DNA of 64,000 nucleotides from positions 4,467,547-4,531,546 of the forward strand of contig OX104116.1 of assembly GCA_944474755.1 (NCBI GenBank), written 5' to 3'. The stretch comes from Limnoperna fortunei. Taxonomy: Eukaryota > Mollusca > Bivalvia > Mytilida > Modiolidae. This document shows, piece after piece, positions 23,141 to 38,404 of this stretch. The position numbers and the translations under genes were made by a program. The notes below the pieces were generated by a model, which was given only the letters and a program-made list of their open reading frames with translations, was not told where the DNA came from and ran no database searches. Position 1 is the first letter of the stretch, and each line of letters opens with the position of its first letter.

Positions 23141-24869
23141 GTTCTTCAGTAGGTTGATAGGGTCATCGATCCATTCAGACGTTCTTCAGTTGGTTGATCG
23201 GGTCATCGATCCATTCAGACGTTCTTCAGTTGGTTGATAGGTACATCGATCCATTCAGACGTTCTTCAGTAGGTTGATCGGGTCATCGATCCATTCAGAC
23301 GTTCTTCATTTGGTTGATAGGTACATCGATCCATTCAGACGTTCTTCAGTTGGTTGATCGGGTCATCGATCCATTCAGACGTTCTTCAGTTGGTTGATCG
23401 CGTCATCGATCCATTCAGACGTTCTTCAGTAGGTTAATCGGGTCATCTATCCATTCAGACGTTCTTCAGTTGGTTGATCGGTACATCGATCCATTCAGAC
23501 GTTCTTCAGTAGGTTGATCGGGTCATCGATCCATTCAGACGTTCTTCAGTAGGTTGATCGGGTCATCGATCCATTCAGACGTTCTTCAGTTGGTTGATAT
23601 GTACATCGATCCATTCAGATGTTCTTCAGTAGGTTGATCGGGTCATCGATCCATTCAGACGTTCTTCGGTAGGTTGATCGGGTCATCGATCCATTCAGAC
23701 GTTCTTAAGTAGGTTGATCGGGTCATCGATCCATTCAGACGTTCTTCAGTAGGTTGAGCGGGTCATCGATCCATTCAGACGTTCTTCAGTAGGTTGAGCG
23801 GGTCATCGATCCATTCAGACGTTCTTCGTAGATTGATCGGTACATCGATTCATTCAGGCGTTCTTCAGTAGGTTGATCGGTACATCGATCCATTCAAGCG
23901 TTCTTCAGTAGGTTGATGGGTACATCGATCCACTCAGACGTCCTTCAGTAGGTTGATATTTACATCGATCCATTCAGACGTTCTTCAGTTGGTTGATCGG
24001 GTCATCGATACATTCTGGCGTTCTTCAGTAGGTTGATCGGTACATCGATCCATTCAGGCGTTCTTCAGTAGGTTGATATTTACATCGATCCATTCAGACG
24101 TTCTTCAGTAGGTTGATCGATTCATCGACCCTTTCAGACGTTCTAGAGTAGATTGATCGGTACATCGATCCATTCAGACGTTTTTCGTAGGTTGATCGGT
24201 ACATCGATCCATTCAGGCGTTCTTCGATAGGTTAATCGGTACATCGATCCATTCAGACATTCTTCAGTAGGTTGATCGGGTCATCGATCCATTCAGACGT
24301 TCTTTAGTTGGTTGATCGGGTCATTGATCGATTCAGACGTTCTTCAGTTGGTTGATAGGTACATCGATCCATTCAGACGTTCTGCAGTAGGTTGATCGGG
24401 TCATCGATCCATTCAGACGTTCTTCAGTAGGTTGATCGGGTCATCGATCCATTCAGACGTCATTCAGTAGGTTGATCGGGTCATCGATCCATTCAGACGT
24501 TCTTCAGTTGGTTGATCTGTTCATCGATCCATTCAGACGTTCTTCAGTTGGTTGATAGGTACATCGATCCATTCAGACGTTCTTCAGTAGGTTGATCGGG
24601 TCATCGATCCACTCAGACGTTCTTCAGTAGGTTGATGGGGTTATCGATCCATTCAGACGTTCTTCAGTTGGTTGATCGGTACATCGATATATTCAGACGT
24701 TCTTCATTTGGTTGATAGGTACATCGATCCATTCAGACGTTCTTCAGTAGGTTGATCGGGTCATCGATCCATTCAGACGTTCTTCAGTAGGTTGATCGGG
24801 TAATCTATCCATTCAGACGTTCTTCAGTTGGTTGATGGGTACATCGATCCATTCAGACGTTCTTCAGTT

Positions 24870-27800
24870 GGTTGATAGGTACATCGATCCATTTAGACGT
24901 TCTTCAGTAGGTTGATCGGGTCATCGATCCATTCAGACGTTCTTCAGTAGGTTGATCGGGTCATCGATCCATTCAGACGTTCTTCAGTTGGTTGATCTGT
25001 TCATCGATCCATTCAGACGTTCTTCAGTTGGTTGATAGGTACATCGATCCATTCAGACGTTCTTCAGTAGGTTGATCGGGTCATCGATCCACTCAGACGT
25101 TCTTCAGTAGGTTGATGGGGTTATCGATCCATTCAGACGTTCTTCAGTTGGTTGATCGGTACATCGATATATTCAGACGTTCTTCATTTGGTTGATAGGT
25201 ACATCGATCCATTCAGACGTTCTTCAGTAGGTTGATCGGGTCATCGATCCATTCAGACGTTCTTCAGTAGGTTGATCGGGTCATCTATCAATTCAGACGT
25301 TCTTCAGTTGGTTGATCGGTACATCGATCCATTCAGACGTTCTTCAGTTGGTTAATCGGGTCATCGATTCATTCAGACGTTCTTCAGTAGGTTGATCGGG
25401 TCATTGATCCATTCAGACGTTCTTCAGTAGGTTGATCGGGTCATCGATCCATTCAGACGTTCTTCAGTAGGTTGATCGGGTCATCGATCCATTTAGACGT
25501 TCTTCAGTAGGTTGATCGGGTCATCGATCCATTCAGACGTTCTTCGTAGGTTGATCGGTACATCGATCCATTCAGGCGTTCTTAAGTAGGTTGATGGGTA
25601 CATCGATCCACTCAGACGTTCTTCAGTAGGTTGATATTTACATCGATCCATTCAGACGTTCTTCAGTTGGTTGATCCTGTCATCGATCCATTCAGACGTT
25701 CTTCAGTAGGTTGATCGGGTCATCGATTCATTCAGACGTTCTTCAGTACGTTGATCGGGTCATCGATCCATTCAGACGTTCTTCAGTTGGTTCATCGGGT
25801 CATCGATCCATTCAGACGTTTTTCAGTTGGTTGATAGGTACATCGATCCATTCAGACGTTCTTCAGTAGGTAGATCGGGTCATCTATCCATTCAGACGTT
25901 CGATCCATTCAGACGTTCTTCAGTAGGTTGATCGGGTCATCGATCCATTCAGACGTTCTTCAGTAGGTTGATCGGGCCATCGATCCATTCAGACGTTCTT
26001 CAGTTGGTTGATAGGTACATCGATCCATTCAGACGTTCTTCAGTAGGTTGATCGGGTCATCGATCCATTCAGACGTTCTTAAGTAGGTTGATCGGGTCAT
26101 CGATCCATTCAGACGTTCTTCAGTAGGTTGATCGGGTCATCGGTCCACTCAGACGTTCTTCTGTAGGTTGATGGGGTTATCGATCCATTCAGACGTTCTT
26201 CAGTTGGTTGATCGGTACATCGATATATTCAGACGTTCTTCATTTGGTTGATAGGTACATCGATCCATTCAGACGTTCTTCAGTAGGTTGATCGGGTCAT
26301 CGATCCATTCAGACGTTCTTCAGCAGGTTGATCGGGTCATCTATCAATTCAGACGTTCTTCAGTTGGTTGATCGGTACATCGATCCATTCAGACGTTCTT
26401 CAGTTGGTTAATCGGGTCATCGATCCATTCAGACGTTCTTCAGTAGGTTGATCGGGTCATTGATCCATTCAGACGTTCTTCAGTAGGTTGATCGGGTCAT
26501 CGATCCATTCAGACGTTCTTCAGTAGGTTGATCGGGTCATCGATCCATTTAGACGTTCTTCAGTAGGTTGATCGGGTCATCGATCCATTCAGACGTTCTT
26601 CGTAGGTTGATCGGTACATCGATCCATTCAGGCGTTCTTAAGTAGGTTGATGGGTACATCGATCCACTCAGACGTTCTTCAGTAGGTTGATATTTACATC
26701 GATCCATTCAGACGTTCTTCAGTTGGTTGATCGGGTCATCGATCCATTCAGACGTTCTTTAGTAGGTTGATCGGGTCATCGATCCATTCAGACGTTCTTC
26801 AGTAGGTTGATCGGGTCATCGATTCATTCAGACGTTCTTCAGTACGTTGATCGGGTCATCGATCCATTCATACGTTCTTCAGTTGGTTGATCGGGTCATC
26901 GATCCATTCAGACGTTTTTCAGTTGGTTGATAGGTACATCGATCCATTCAGACGTTCTTCAGTAGGTTGATCGGGTCATCTATCCATTCAGACGTTCGAT
27001 ACATTCAGACGTTCTTCAGTAGGTTGATCGGGTCATCGATCCATTCAGACGTTCTTCAGTAGGTTGATCGGGTCATCGATCCATTCAGACGTTCTTCACT
27101 TGGTTGATAGGTACATCGATCCATTCAGACGTTCTTCAGTAGGTTGATCGGGTCATCGATATATTCAGACGTTCTTCAGTAGGTTGATCGGGTCATCGAT
27201 CCATTCAGACGTTCTTAAGTAGGTTGATCGGGTCATCGATCCATTCAGACGTTCTTCAGTAGGTTGAGCGGGTCATCGATCCATTCAGACGTTCTTCAGT
27301 AGGTTGATCGGGTAATCGATCCATTCAGACGTTCTTCGTAGGTTGATCGGTACATCGATTCATTCAGGCGTTCTTCAGTTGGTTGATCGGTACATCGATC
27401 CATTCAGGCGTTCTTCAGTAGGTTGATGGGTACAGCGATCCACTCAGACGTCCTTCAGTAGGTTGATATTTACATCGATCCATTCAGACGTTCTTCAGTT
27501 GGTTGATCGGGTCATCGATCCATTCAGTCGTTCTTCAGTAGGTTGATGTGTACATCCATCCATTCAGACGTTCTTCGTAGCTTGATCGGTACATCGATCC
27601 ATTCAGGCGTTCTTCAGTAGGTTGATGGGTACATCGATCTACTCAGACGTTCTTCAGTAGGTTGATATATACATCGATCCATTCAGACGTTCTTCAGTAG
27701 TTTGATCGATTCATCGACCCATTCAGACGTTCTAGAGTAGATTGATCGGTACATCGATCCATTCAGACGTTTTTCGTAGGTTGATCGGTACATCGATCCA

Positions 27801-30800
27801 TTCAGGCGTTCTTCGATAGGTTAATCGGTACATCGATCCATTCAGACATTCTTCAGTAGGGTGATCGGGTCATCGATCCATTCAGACGTTCTTTAGTTGG
27901 TTGATCGGGTCATCGATCCATTCAGACGTTCTTCAGTTGGTTGTTAGGTACATCGATCCATTCAGACGTTATGCAGTAGGTTGATCGGGTCATCGATCCA
28001 TTCAGACGTTCTTTAGTAGGTTGATCGGGTCATCGATCCATTCAGACGTTCTTCAGTAGGTTGATCGGGTCATCGATCCATTCAGACGTTCTTCAGTTGG
28101 TTGATCTGGTCATCGATCCATTCAGACGTTCTTCAAATGGTTGATAGGTACATCGATCCATTCAGACGTTCTTCAGTAAGTTGATTGGGTCATCGATTAA
28201 TTCAGACGTTCTTTAGTAGGTTGATCGGGTCATCGATCCATTCAGACGTTCTTCAGTTGGTTGATCGGTACATCGATCCATTCAGGCGTTCTTCAGTAGG
28301 TTGATTGGTACATCGATCCATTCAGGCGTTCTTCAGTAGGTTGATATTTACATCGATCCATTCAGACGTTCTTCAGTTGGTTGATCGGGTAATCTATCCA
28401 TTCAGACGTTCTTCAGTTGGTTGATCGGTACATCGACCCATTCAGGCGATCTTCAGTAGGTTGATAGGTACATCGATCCATTCAGGCGTTCTTCAGTAGG
28501 TTGATTCGTACATCGATCCATTCAGACGTTCTAAAGTAGGTTGATCGGGTCATCTATCCATTCAGACGTTCTTCAGTTGGTTGATCGGTACATCGATCCA
28601 TTCAGACGTTCTTCAGTTGGTTGATTGGTACATCGATCCACTCAGACGTTCTTCAGTTGGTTGATATTTACATCGATCCATTCAGACGTTTTTCAGTTGG
28701 TTGATCGGGTCATCGATCCATTCAGACGTTCTTCAGTTGGTTGATCGGTACATCGATCCATTCAGGCGTTCTTCAGTAGGTTGATTGGTACATCGATCCA
28801 TTCAGGCGTTCTTCAGTAGGTTGATTGGTACATCGATCCATTCAGGCGTTCTTCAGTAGGTTGATTGGTACATCGATCCACTCAGACGTTCTTCAGTTGG
28901 TTGATATTTACATCGATCGATTCAGACGTTCTTCAGTTGGTTGATCGGGTCATCGATCTTTTCAGACGTTCTTCAGTTGGTTGATCGGTACATCGATCCA
29001 TTCAGACGTTCTTCAGTTGGTTGATTGGTACATCGATCCACTCAGACGTTCTTCAGTTGGTTGATATTTACATCGATCCATTCAGACGTTCTTCAGTAGG
29101 TTGATCGATTCATCGACCCTTCCAGACGATCTAGAGTAGATTGATCGGTACATCGATCCATTCAGACGTTTTTCGTAGGTTGATCGGTACATCGATCCAT
29201 TCAGGCGTTCTTCGATAGGTTAATCGGTACATCGATCCATTCAAACATTCTTCAGAAGGTTGATCGGGTCATCGATCCATTCAGACGTTCTTTAGTTGGT
29301 TGATCGGGTCATCGATCCATTCAGACGTTCTTCAGTTGGTTGATTAATACATCGATCCATTCAGACGTTCTTCAGTAGTGGATCGGGTCATCGATCCATT
29401 CAGACGTTCTACAGTAGATTGATCGGGTCATCGATCCATTCAGACGTTCTTCAGTTGGTTGATCGGGTCATCGATCCATTCGGACGTTCTTCAGTAGGTT
29501 TGGCGGGTCATCGATCCATTCAGACGTTCTTCAGTTGGTTGATCGGGTCATCGATCCATTCAGATGTTCTTCAGTAGGTTGATCGGGTCATCGATCCAAT
29601 CAGACGTTCTTTAGTAGATTGATAGGGTCATCTATCCATTCAGACGTTCTTCATTAGGTTGATCGGGTCATCGATCCATTTAGACGTTCTTCAGTAGGTT
29701 GATAGGGTCATCGATCCATTCAGACGTTCTTCAGTTGGTTGATCGGGTCATCGATCCATTCAGACGTTCTTCAGTTGGTTGATAGGTACATCGATCCATT
29801 CAGACGTTCTTCAGTAGGTTGATCGGGTCATCGATCCAATCAGACGTTCTTCATTTGGTTGATAGGTACATCGATCCATTCAGACGTTCTTCAGTTGGTT
29901 GATCGGGTCATCGATCCATTCAGACGTTCTTCATTTGGTTGATAGGTACATCGATCCATTCAGACGTTCTTCAGTTGGTTGATCGGGTCATCGATCCATT
30001 CAGACGTTCTTCAGTTGGTTGATCGGGTCATCGATCCATTCAGACGTTCTTCAGTAGGTTGATCGGGTCATCGATCCATTCAGGCGTTCTTCAGTTGGTT
30101 GATAGGTACATCGATCCATTCAGACGTTCTTCAGTAGGTTGATCGGTACATCGATCCATTCAGACGTCCTTCAGTAGGTTGATATTTACATCGATCCATT
30201 CAGACGTTCTTCAGTTGGTTGATAGGTACATCGATCCATTCAGACGTTCTTCAGTTGGTTGATCGGGTCATCGATCCATTCAGATGTTCTTCAGTAGGTT
30301 GATCGGGTCATCGATCCAATTAGACGTTCTTCATTTGGTTGATAGGTACATCGATCCATTCAGACGTTCTTCAGTTGGTTGATCGGGTCATCGATCCATT
30401 CAGACGTTCTTCAGTTGGTTGATCGGGTCATCGATCCATTCAGACGTTCTTCAGTTGGCTGATAGGTACATCGATCCATTCAGACGTTCTTCAGTTGGTT
30501 GATCGGGTCATCGATCCATTCAGATGTTCTTCAGTAGGTTGATCGGGTCATCGATCCAATCAGACGTTCTTTAGTAGATTGATAGGGTCATCTATCCATT
30601 CAGACGTTCTTCATTAGGTTGATCGGGTCATCGATCCATTTAGACGTTCTTCAGTTGGTTGATAGGGTCATCGATCCATTCAGACGTTCTTCAGTTGGTT
30701 GATCGGGTCATCGATCCATTCAGACGTTCTTCAGTTGGTTGATAGGTACATCGATCCATTCAGACGTTCTTCAGTAGGTTGATCGGGTCATCGATCCATT

Positions 30801-33800
30801 CAGACGTTCTTCATTTGGTTGATAGGTACATCGATCCATTCAGACGTTCTTCAGTTGGTTGATCGGGTCATCGATCCATTCAGACGTTCTTCATTTGGTT
30901 GATAGGTACATCGATCCATTCAGACGTTCTTCAGTTGGTTGATCGGGTCATCGATCCATTCAGACGTTCTTCAGTTGGTTGATCGGGTCATCGATCCATT
31001 CAGACGTTCTTCAGTAGATTGATCGGGTCATCGATCCATTCAGACGTTCTTCAGTTGGTTGATCGGGTCATCGATCCATTCAGACGTTCTTCATTAGGTT
31101 GATCGGGTCATCGATCCATTTAGACGTTCTTCAGTAGGTTGATAGGGTCATCGATCCATTCAGACGTTCTTCAGTTGGTTGATCGGGTCATCGATCCATT
31201 CAGACGTTCTTCATTTGGTTGATAGGTACATCGATCCATTCAGACGTTCTTCAGTAGGTTGATCGGGTCATCGATCCATTCAGACGTTCTTCATTTGGTT
31301 GATAGGTACATCGATCTATTCAGACGTTCTTCAGTTGGTTGATCGGGTCATCGATCCATTCAGACGTTCTTCATTTGGTTGATAGGTACATCGATCCATT
31401 CAGACGTTCTTCAGTTGGTTGATCGGGTCATCGATCCATTCAGACGTTCTTCAGTTGGTTGATCGGGTCATCGATCCATTCAGACGTTCTTCAGTAGGTT
31501 GATCGGGTCATCGATCCATTCAGGCGTTCTTCAGTAGGTTGATGGGTACATCGATCCATTCAGACGTTCTTCAGTAGGTTGATAGGTACATCGATCCATT
31601 TAGACGTTCTTCAGTAGGTTGATCGGGTCATCGATCCATTCAGACGTTCTTCAGTAGGTTGATCGGGTCATCGATCCATTCAGACGTTCTTCAGTTGGTT
31701 GATCTGTTCATCGATCCATTCAGACGTTCTTCAGTTGGTTGATAGGTACATCGATCCATTCAGACGTTCTTCAGTAGGTTGATCGGGTCATCGATCCACT
31801 CAGACGTTCTTCAGTAGGTTGATGGGGTTATCGATCCATTCAGACGTTCTTCAGTTGGTTGATCGGTACATCGATATATTCAGACGTTCTTCATTTGGTT
31901 GATAGGTACATCGATCCATTCAGACGTTCTTCAGTAGGTTGATCGGGTCATCGATCCATTCAGACGTTCTTCAGTAGGTTGATCGGGTCATCTATCAATT
32001 CAGACGTTCTTCAGTTGGTTGATCGGTACATCGATCCATTCAGACGTTCTTCAGTTGGTTAATCGGGTCATCGATTCATTCAGACGTTCTTCAGTAGGTT
32101 GATCGGGTCATCGATCCATTCAGACGTTCTTCAGTAGGTTGATCGGGTCATCGATCCATTCAGACGTTCTTCAGTAGGTTGATCGGGTCATCGATCCATT
32201 TAGACGTTCTTCAGTAGGTTGATCGGGTCATCGATCCATTCAGACGTTCTTCGTAGGTTGATCGGTACATCGATCCATTCAGGCGTTCTTAAGTAGGTTG
32301 ATGGGTACATCGATCCACTCAGACGTTCTTCAGTAGGTTGATATTTACATCGATCCATTCAGACGTTCTTCAGTTGGTTGATCCTGTCATCGATCCATTC
32401 AGACGTTCTTCAGTAGGTTGATCGGGTCATCGATTCATTCAGACGTTCTTCAGTACGTTGATCGGGTCATCGATCCATTCAGACGTTCTTCAGTTGGTTC
32501 ATCGGGTCATCGATCCATTCAGACGTTTTTCAGTTGGTTGATAGGTACATCGATCCATTCAGACGTTCTTCAGTAGGTTGATCGGGTCATCTATCCATTC
32601 AGACGTTCGATCCATTCAGACGTTCTTCAGTAGGTTGATCGGGTCATCGATCCATTCAGACGTTCTTCAGTAGGTTGATCGGGCCATCGATCCATTCAGA
32701 CGTTCTTCAGTTGGTTGATAGGTACATCGATCCATTCAGACGTTCTTCAGTAGGTTGATCGGGTCATCGATCCATTCAGACGTTCTTAAGTAGGTTGATC
32801 GGGTCATCGATCCATTCAGACGTTCTTCAGTAGGTTGATCGGGTCATCGGTCCACTCAGACGTTCTTCTGTAGGTTGATGGGGTTATCGATCCATTCAGA
32901 CGTTCTTCAGTTGGTTGATCGGTACATCGATATATTCAGACGTTCTTCATTTGGTTGATAGGTACATCGATCCATTCAGACGTTCTTCAGTAGGTTGATC
33001 GGGTCATCGATCCATTCAGACGTTCTTCAGTAGGTTGATCGGGTCATCTATCAATTCAGACGTTCTTCAGTTGGTTGATCGGTACATCGATCCATTCAGA
33101 CGTTCTTCAGTAGGTTAATCGGGTCATCGATCCATTCAGACGTTCTTCAGTAGGTTGATCGGGTCATTGATCCATTCAGACGTTCTTCAGTAGGTTGATC
33201 GGGTCATCGATCCATTCAGACGTTCTTCAGTAGGTTGATCGGGTCATCGATCCATTTAGACGTTCTTCAGTAGGTTGATCGGGTCATCGATCCATTCAGA
33301 CGTTCTTCGTAGGTTGATCGGTACATCGATCCATTCAGGCGTTCTTAAGTAGGTTGATGGGTACATCGATCCACTCAGACGTTCTTCAGTAGGTTGATAT
33401 TTACATCGATCCATTCAGACGTTCTTCAGTTGGTTGATCGGGTCATCGATCCATTCAGACGTTCTTTAGTAGGTTGATCGGGTCATCGATCCATTCAGAC
33501 GTTCTTCAGTAGGTTGATCGGGTCATCGATTCATTCAGACGTTCTTCAGTACGTTGATCGGGTCATCGATCCATTCATACGTTCTTCAGTTGGTTGATCG
33601 GGTCATCGATCCATTCAGACGTTTTTCAGTTGGTTGATAGGTACATCGATCCATTTAGACGTTCTTCAGTAGGTTGATCGGGTCATCTATCCATTCAGAC
33701 GTTCGATACATTCAGACGTTCTTCAGTAGGTTGATCGGGTCATCGATCCATTCAGACGTTCTTCAGTAGGTTGATCGGGCCATCGATCCATTCAGACGTT

Positions 33801-36800
33801 CTTCACTTGGTTGATAGGTACATCGATCCATTCAGACGTTCTTCAGTAGGTTGATCGGGTCATCGATATATTCAGACGTTCTTCAGTAGGTTGATCGGGT
33901 CATCGATCCATTCAGACGTTCTTAAGTAGGTTGATCGGGTCATCGATCCATTCAGACGTTCTTCAGTAGGTTGAGCGGGTCATCGATCCATTCAGACGTT
34001 CTTCAGTAGGTTGATCGGGTAATCGATCCATTCAGACGTTCTTCGTAGGTTGATCGGTACATCGATTCATTCAGGCGTTCTTCAGTTGGTTGATCGGTAC
34101 ATCGATCCATTCAGGCGTTCTTCAGTAGGTTGATGGGTACAGCGATCCACTCAGACGTCCTTCAGTAGGTTGATATTTACATCGATCCATTCAGACGTTC
34201 TTCAGTTGGTTGATCGGGTCATCGATCCATTCAGTCGTTCTTCAGTAGGTTGATGTGTACATCCATCCATTCAGACGTTCTTCGTAGCTTGATCGGTACA
34301 TCGATCCATTCAGGCGTTCTTCAGTAGGTTGATGGGTACATCGATCTACTCAGACGTTCTTCAGTAGGTTGATATATACATCGATCCATTCAGACGTTCT
34401 TCAGTAGTTTGATCGATTCATCGACCCATTCAGACGTTCTAGAGTAGATTGATCGGTACATCGATCCATTCAGACGTTTTTCGTAGGTTGATCGGTACAT
34501 CGATCCATTCAGGCGTTCTTCGATAGGTTAATCGGTACATCGATCCATTCAGACATTCTTCAGTAGGGTGATCGGGTCATCGATCCATTCAGACGTTCTT
34601 TAGTTGGTTGATCGGGTCATCGATCCATTCAGACGTTCTTCAGTTGGTTGTTAGGTACATCGATCCATTCAGACGTTATGCAGTAGGTTGATCGGGTCAT
34701 CGATCCATTCAGACGTTCTTTAGTAGGTTGATCGGGTCATCGATCCATTCAGACGTTCTTCAGTAGGTTGATCGGGTCATCGATCCATTCAGACGTTCTT
34801 CAGTTGGTTGATCTGGTCATCGATCCATTCAGACGTTCTTCAAATGGTTGATAGGTACATCGATCCATTCAGACGTTCTTCAGTAAGTTGATTGGGTCAT
34901 CGATTAATTCAGACGTTCTTTAGTAGGTTGATCGGGTCATCGATCCATTCAGACGTTCTTCAGTTGGTTGATCGGTACATCGATCCATTCAGGCGTTCTT
35001 CAGTAGGTTGATTGGTACATCGATCCATTCAGGCGTTCTTCAGTAGGTTGATATTTACATCGATCCATTCAGACGTTCTTCAGTTGGTTGATCGGGTAAT
35101 CTATCCATTCAGACGTTCTTCAGTTGGTTGATCGGTACATCGATCCATTCAGGCGTTCTTCAGTAGGTTGATTGGTACATCGATCCATTCAGGCGTTCTT
35201 CAGTAGGTTGATTGGTACATCGATCCATTCAGGCGTTCTTCAGTAGGTTGATCGGTACATCGACCCATTCAGGCGATCTTCAGTAGGTTGATAGGTACAT
35301 CGATCCATTCAGGCGTTCTTCAGTAGGTTGATTCGTACATCGATCCATTCAGACGTTCTAAAGTAGGTTGATCGGGTCATCTATCCATTCAGACGTTCTT
35401 CAGTTGGTTGATCGGTACATCGATCCATTCAGACGTTCTTCAGTTGGTTGATTGGTACATCGATCCACTCAGACGTTCTTCAGTTGGTTGATATTTACAT
35501 CGATCCATTCAGACGTTTTTCAGTTGGTTGATCGGGTCATCGATCCATTCAGACGTTCTTCAGTTGGTTGATCGGTACATCGATCCATTCAGGCGTTCTT
35601 CAGTAGGTTGATTGGTACATCGATCCATTCAGGCGTTCTTCAGTAGGTTGATTGGTACATCGATCCATTCAGGCGTTCTTCAGTAGGTTGATTGGTACAT
35701 CGATCCACTCAGACGTTCTTCAGTTGGTTGATATTTACATCGATCGATTCAGACGTTCTTCAGTTGGTTGATCGGGTCATCGATCTTTTCAGACGTTCTT
35801 CAGTTGGTTGATCGGTACATCGATCCATTCAGACGTTCTTCAGTTGGTTGATTGGTACATCGATCCACTCAGACGTTCTTCAGTTGGTTGATATTTACAT
35901 CGATCCATTCAGACGTTCTTCAGTAGGTTGATCGATTCATCGACCCTTCCAGACGATCTAGAGTAGATTGATCGGTACATCGATCCATTCAGACGTTTTT
36001 CGTAGGTTGATCGGTACATCGATCCATTCAGGCGTTCTTCGATAGGTTAATCGGTACATCGATCCATTCAAACATTCTTCAGAAGGTTGATCGGGTCATC
36101 GATCCATTCAGACGTTCTTTAGTTGGTTGATCGGGTCATCGATCCATTCAGACGTTCTTCAGTTGGTTGATTAATACATCGATCCATTCAGACGTTCTTC
36201 AGTAGTGGATCGGGTCATCGATCCATTCAGACGTTCTACAGTAGATTGATCGGGTCATCGATCCATTCAGACGTTCTTCAGTTGGTTGATCGGGTCATCG
36301 ATCCATTCGGACGTTCTTCAGTAGGTTTGGCGGGTCATCGATCCATTCAGACGTTCTTCAGTTGGTTGATCGGGTCATCGATCCATTCAGATGTTCTTCA
36401 GTAGGTTGATCGGGTCATCGATCCAATCAGACGTTCTTTAGTAGATTGATAGGGTCATCTATCCATTCAGACGTTCTTCATTAGGTTGATCGGGTCATCG
36501 ATCCATTTAGACGTTCTTCAGTAGGTTGATAGGGTCATCGATCCATTCAGACGTTCTTCAGTTGGTTGATCGGGTCATCGATCCATTCAGACGTTCTTCA
36601 GTTGGTTGATAGGTACATCGATCCATTCAGACGTTCTTCAGTAGGTTGATCGGGTCATCGATCCATTCAGACGTTCTTCATTTGGTTGATAGGTACATCG
36701 ATCCATTCAGACGTTCTTCAGTTGGTTGATCGGGTCATCGATCCATTCAGACGTTCTTCATTTGGTTGATAGGTACATCGATCCATTCAGACGTTCTTCA

Positions 36801-38404
36801 TTTGGTTGATCGGGTCATCGATCCATTCAGACGTTCTTCAGTTGGTTGATCGGGTCATCGATCCATTCAGACGTTCTTCAGTAGGTTGATCGGGTCATCG
36901 ATCCATTCAGGCGTTCTTCAGTAGGTTGATGGGTACATCGATCCATTCAGACGTTCTTCAGTAGGTTGATCGGTACATCGATCCATTCAGACGTCCTTCA
37001 GTAGGTTGATATTTACATCGATCCATTCAGACGTTCTTCAGTTGGTTGATAGGTACATCGATCCATTCAGACGTTCTTCAGTTGGTTGATCGGGTCATCG
37101 ATCCATTCAGATGTTCTTCAGTAGGTTGATCGGGTCATCGATCCAATTAGACGTTCTTCATTTGGTTGATAGGTACATCGATCCATTCAGACGTTCTTCA
37201 GTTGGTTGATCGGGTCATCGATCCATTCAGACGTTCTTCAGTTGGTTGATCGGGTCATCGATCCATTCAGACGTTCTTCAGTTGGCTGATAGGTACATCG
37301 ATCCATTCAGACGTTCTTCAGTTGGTTGATCGGGTCATCGATCCATTCAGATGTTCTTCAGTAGGTTGATCGGGTCATCGATCCAATCAGACGTTCTTTA
37401 GTAGATTGATAGGGTCATCTATCCATTCAGACGTTCTTCATTAGGTTGATCGGGTCATCGATCCATTTAGACGTTCTTCAGTAGGATGATAGCGTCATCG
37501 ATCCATTCAGACGTTCTTCAGTTGGTTGATCGGGTCATCGATCCATTCAGACGTTCTTCAGTTGGTTGATAGGTACATCGATCCATTCAGACGTTCTTCA
37601 GTAGGTTGATCGGGTCATCGATCCATTCAGACGTTCTTCATTTGGTTGATAGGTACATCGATCCATTCAGACGTTCTTCAGTTGGTTGATCGGGTCATCG
37701 ATCCATTCAGACGTTCTTCAGTTGGTTGATCGGGTCATCGATCCATTCAGACGTTCTTCAGTAGATTGATCGGGTCATCGATCCATTCAGACGTTCTTCA
37801 GTTGGTTGATCGGGTCATCGATCCATTCGGACGTTCTTCAGTAGGTTTGGCGGGTCATCGATCCATTCAGACGTTCTTCAATTGGTTGATCGGGTCATCG
37901 ATCCATTCAGATGTTCTTCAGTAGGTTGATCGGGTCATCGATCCAATCAGACGTTCTTTAGTAGATTGATAGGGTCATCTATCCATTCAGACGTTCTTCA
38001 TTAGGTTGATCGGGTCATCGATCCATTTAGACGTTCTTCAGTAGGTTGATAGGGTCATCGATCCATTCAGACGTTCTTCAGTTGGTTGATCGGGTCATCG
38101 ATCCATTCAGACGTTCTTCATTTGGTTGATAGGTACATCGATCCATTCAGACGTTCTTCAGTAGGTTGATCGGGTCATCGATCCATTCAGACGTTCTTCA
38201 TTTGGTTGATAGGTACATCGATCTATTCAGACGTTCTTCAGTTGGTTGATCGGGTCATCGATCCATTCAGACGTTCTTCATTTGGTTGATAGGTACATCG
38301 ATCCATTCAGACGTTCTTCAGTTGGTTGATCGGGTCATCGATCCATTCAGACGTTCTTCAGTTGGTTGATCGGGTCATCGATCCATTCAGACGTTCTTCA
38401 GTAG
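24870..38404. repeat. Satellite D block: 6.7-kb higher-order repeat, two tandem copies
   Basis: About 24870-31577 is repeated at about 31578-38404. The truncated-monomer junction GACGTTCGATCC lies at 25898 and 32605 and its relative GACGTTCGATACA at 26994 and 33701, both 6,707 bp apart, as is CCATTTAGACG at 24894/31601. Further right the offset becomes 6,827 (AGTAGTGGATC at 29374/36201) because the second copy has three extra monomers near 35155-35275. The left part also contains a smaller unit of about 1.1 kb (25898 to 26994). Confidence 0.88.
25893..25912. repeat. Truncated-monomer junction, a tracer of block duplication
   Basis: Here one monomer is cut short so that TCAGACGTT runs directly into CGATCCATTC, leaving a fragment of about 17 bp. 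The same junction is found at about 26994, 32605, 33701, 42751 and 43887 (two of the six read CGATACATTC). An identical deletion is unlikely to arise six times, so these sites mark descent from one event. Confidence 0.85.
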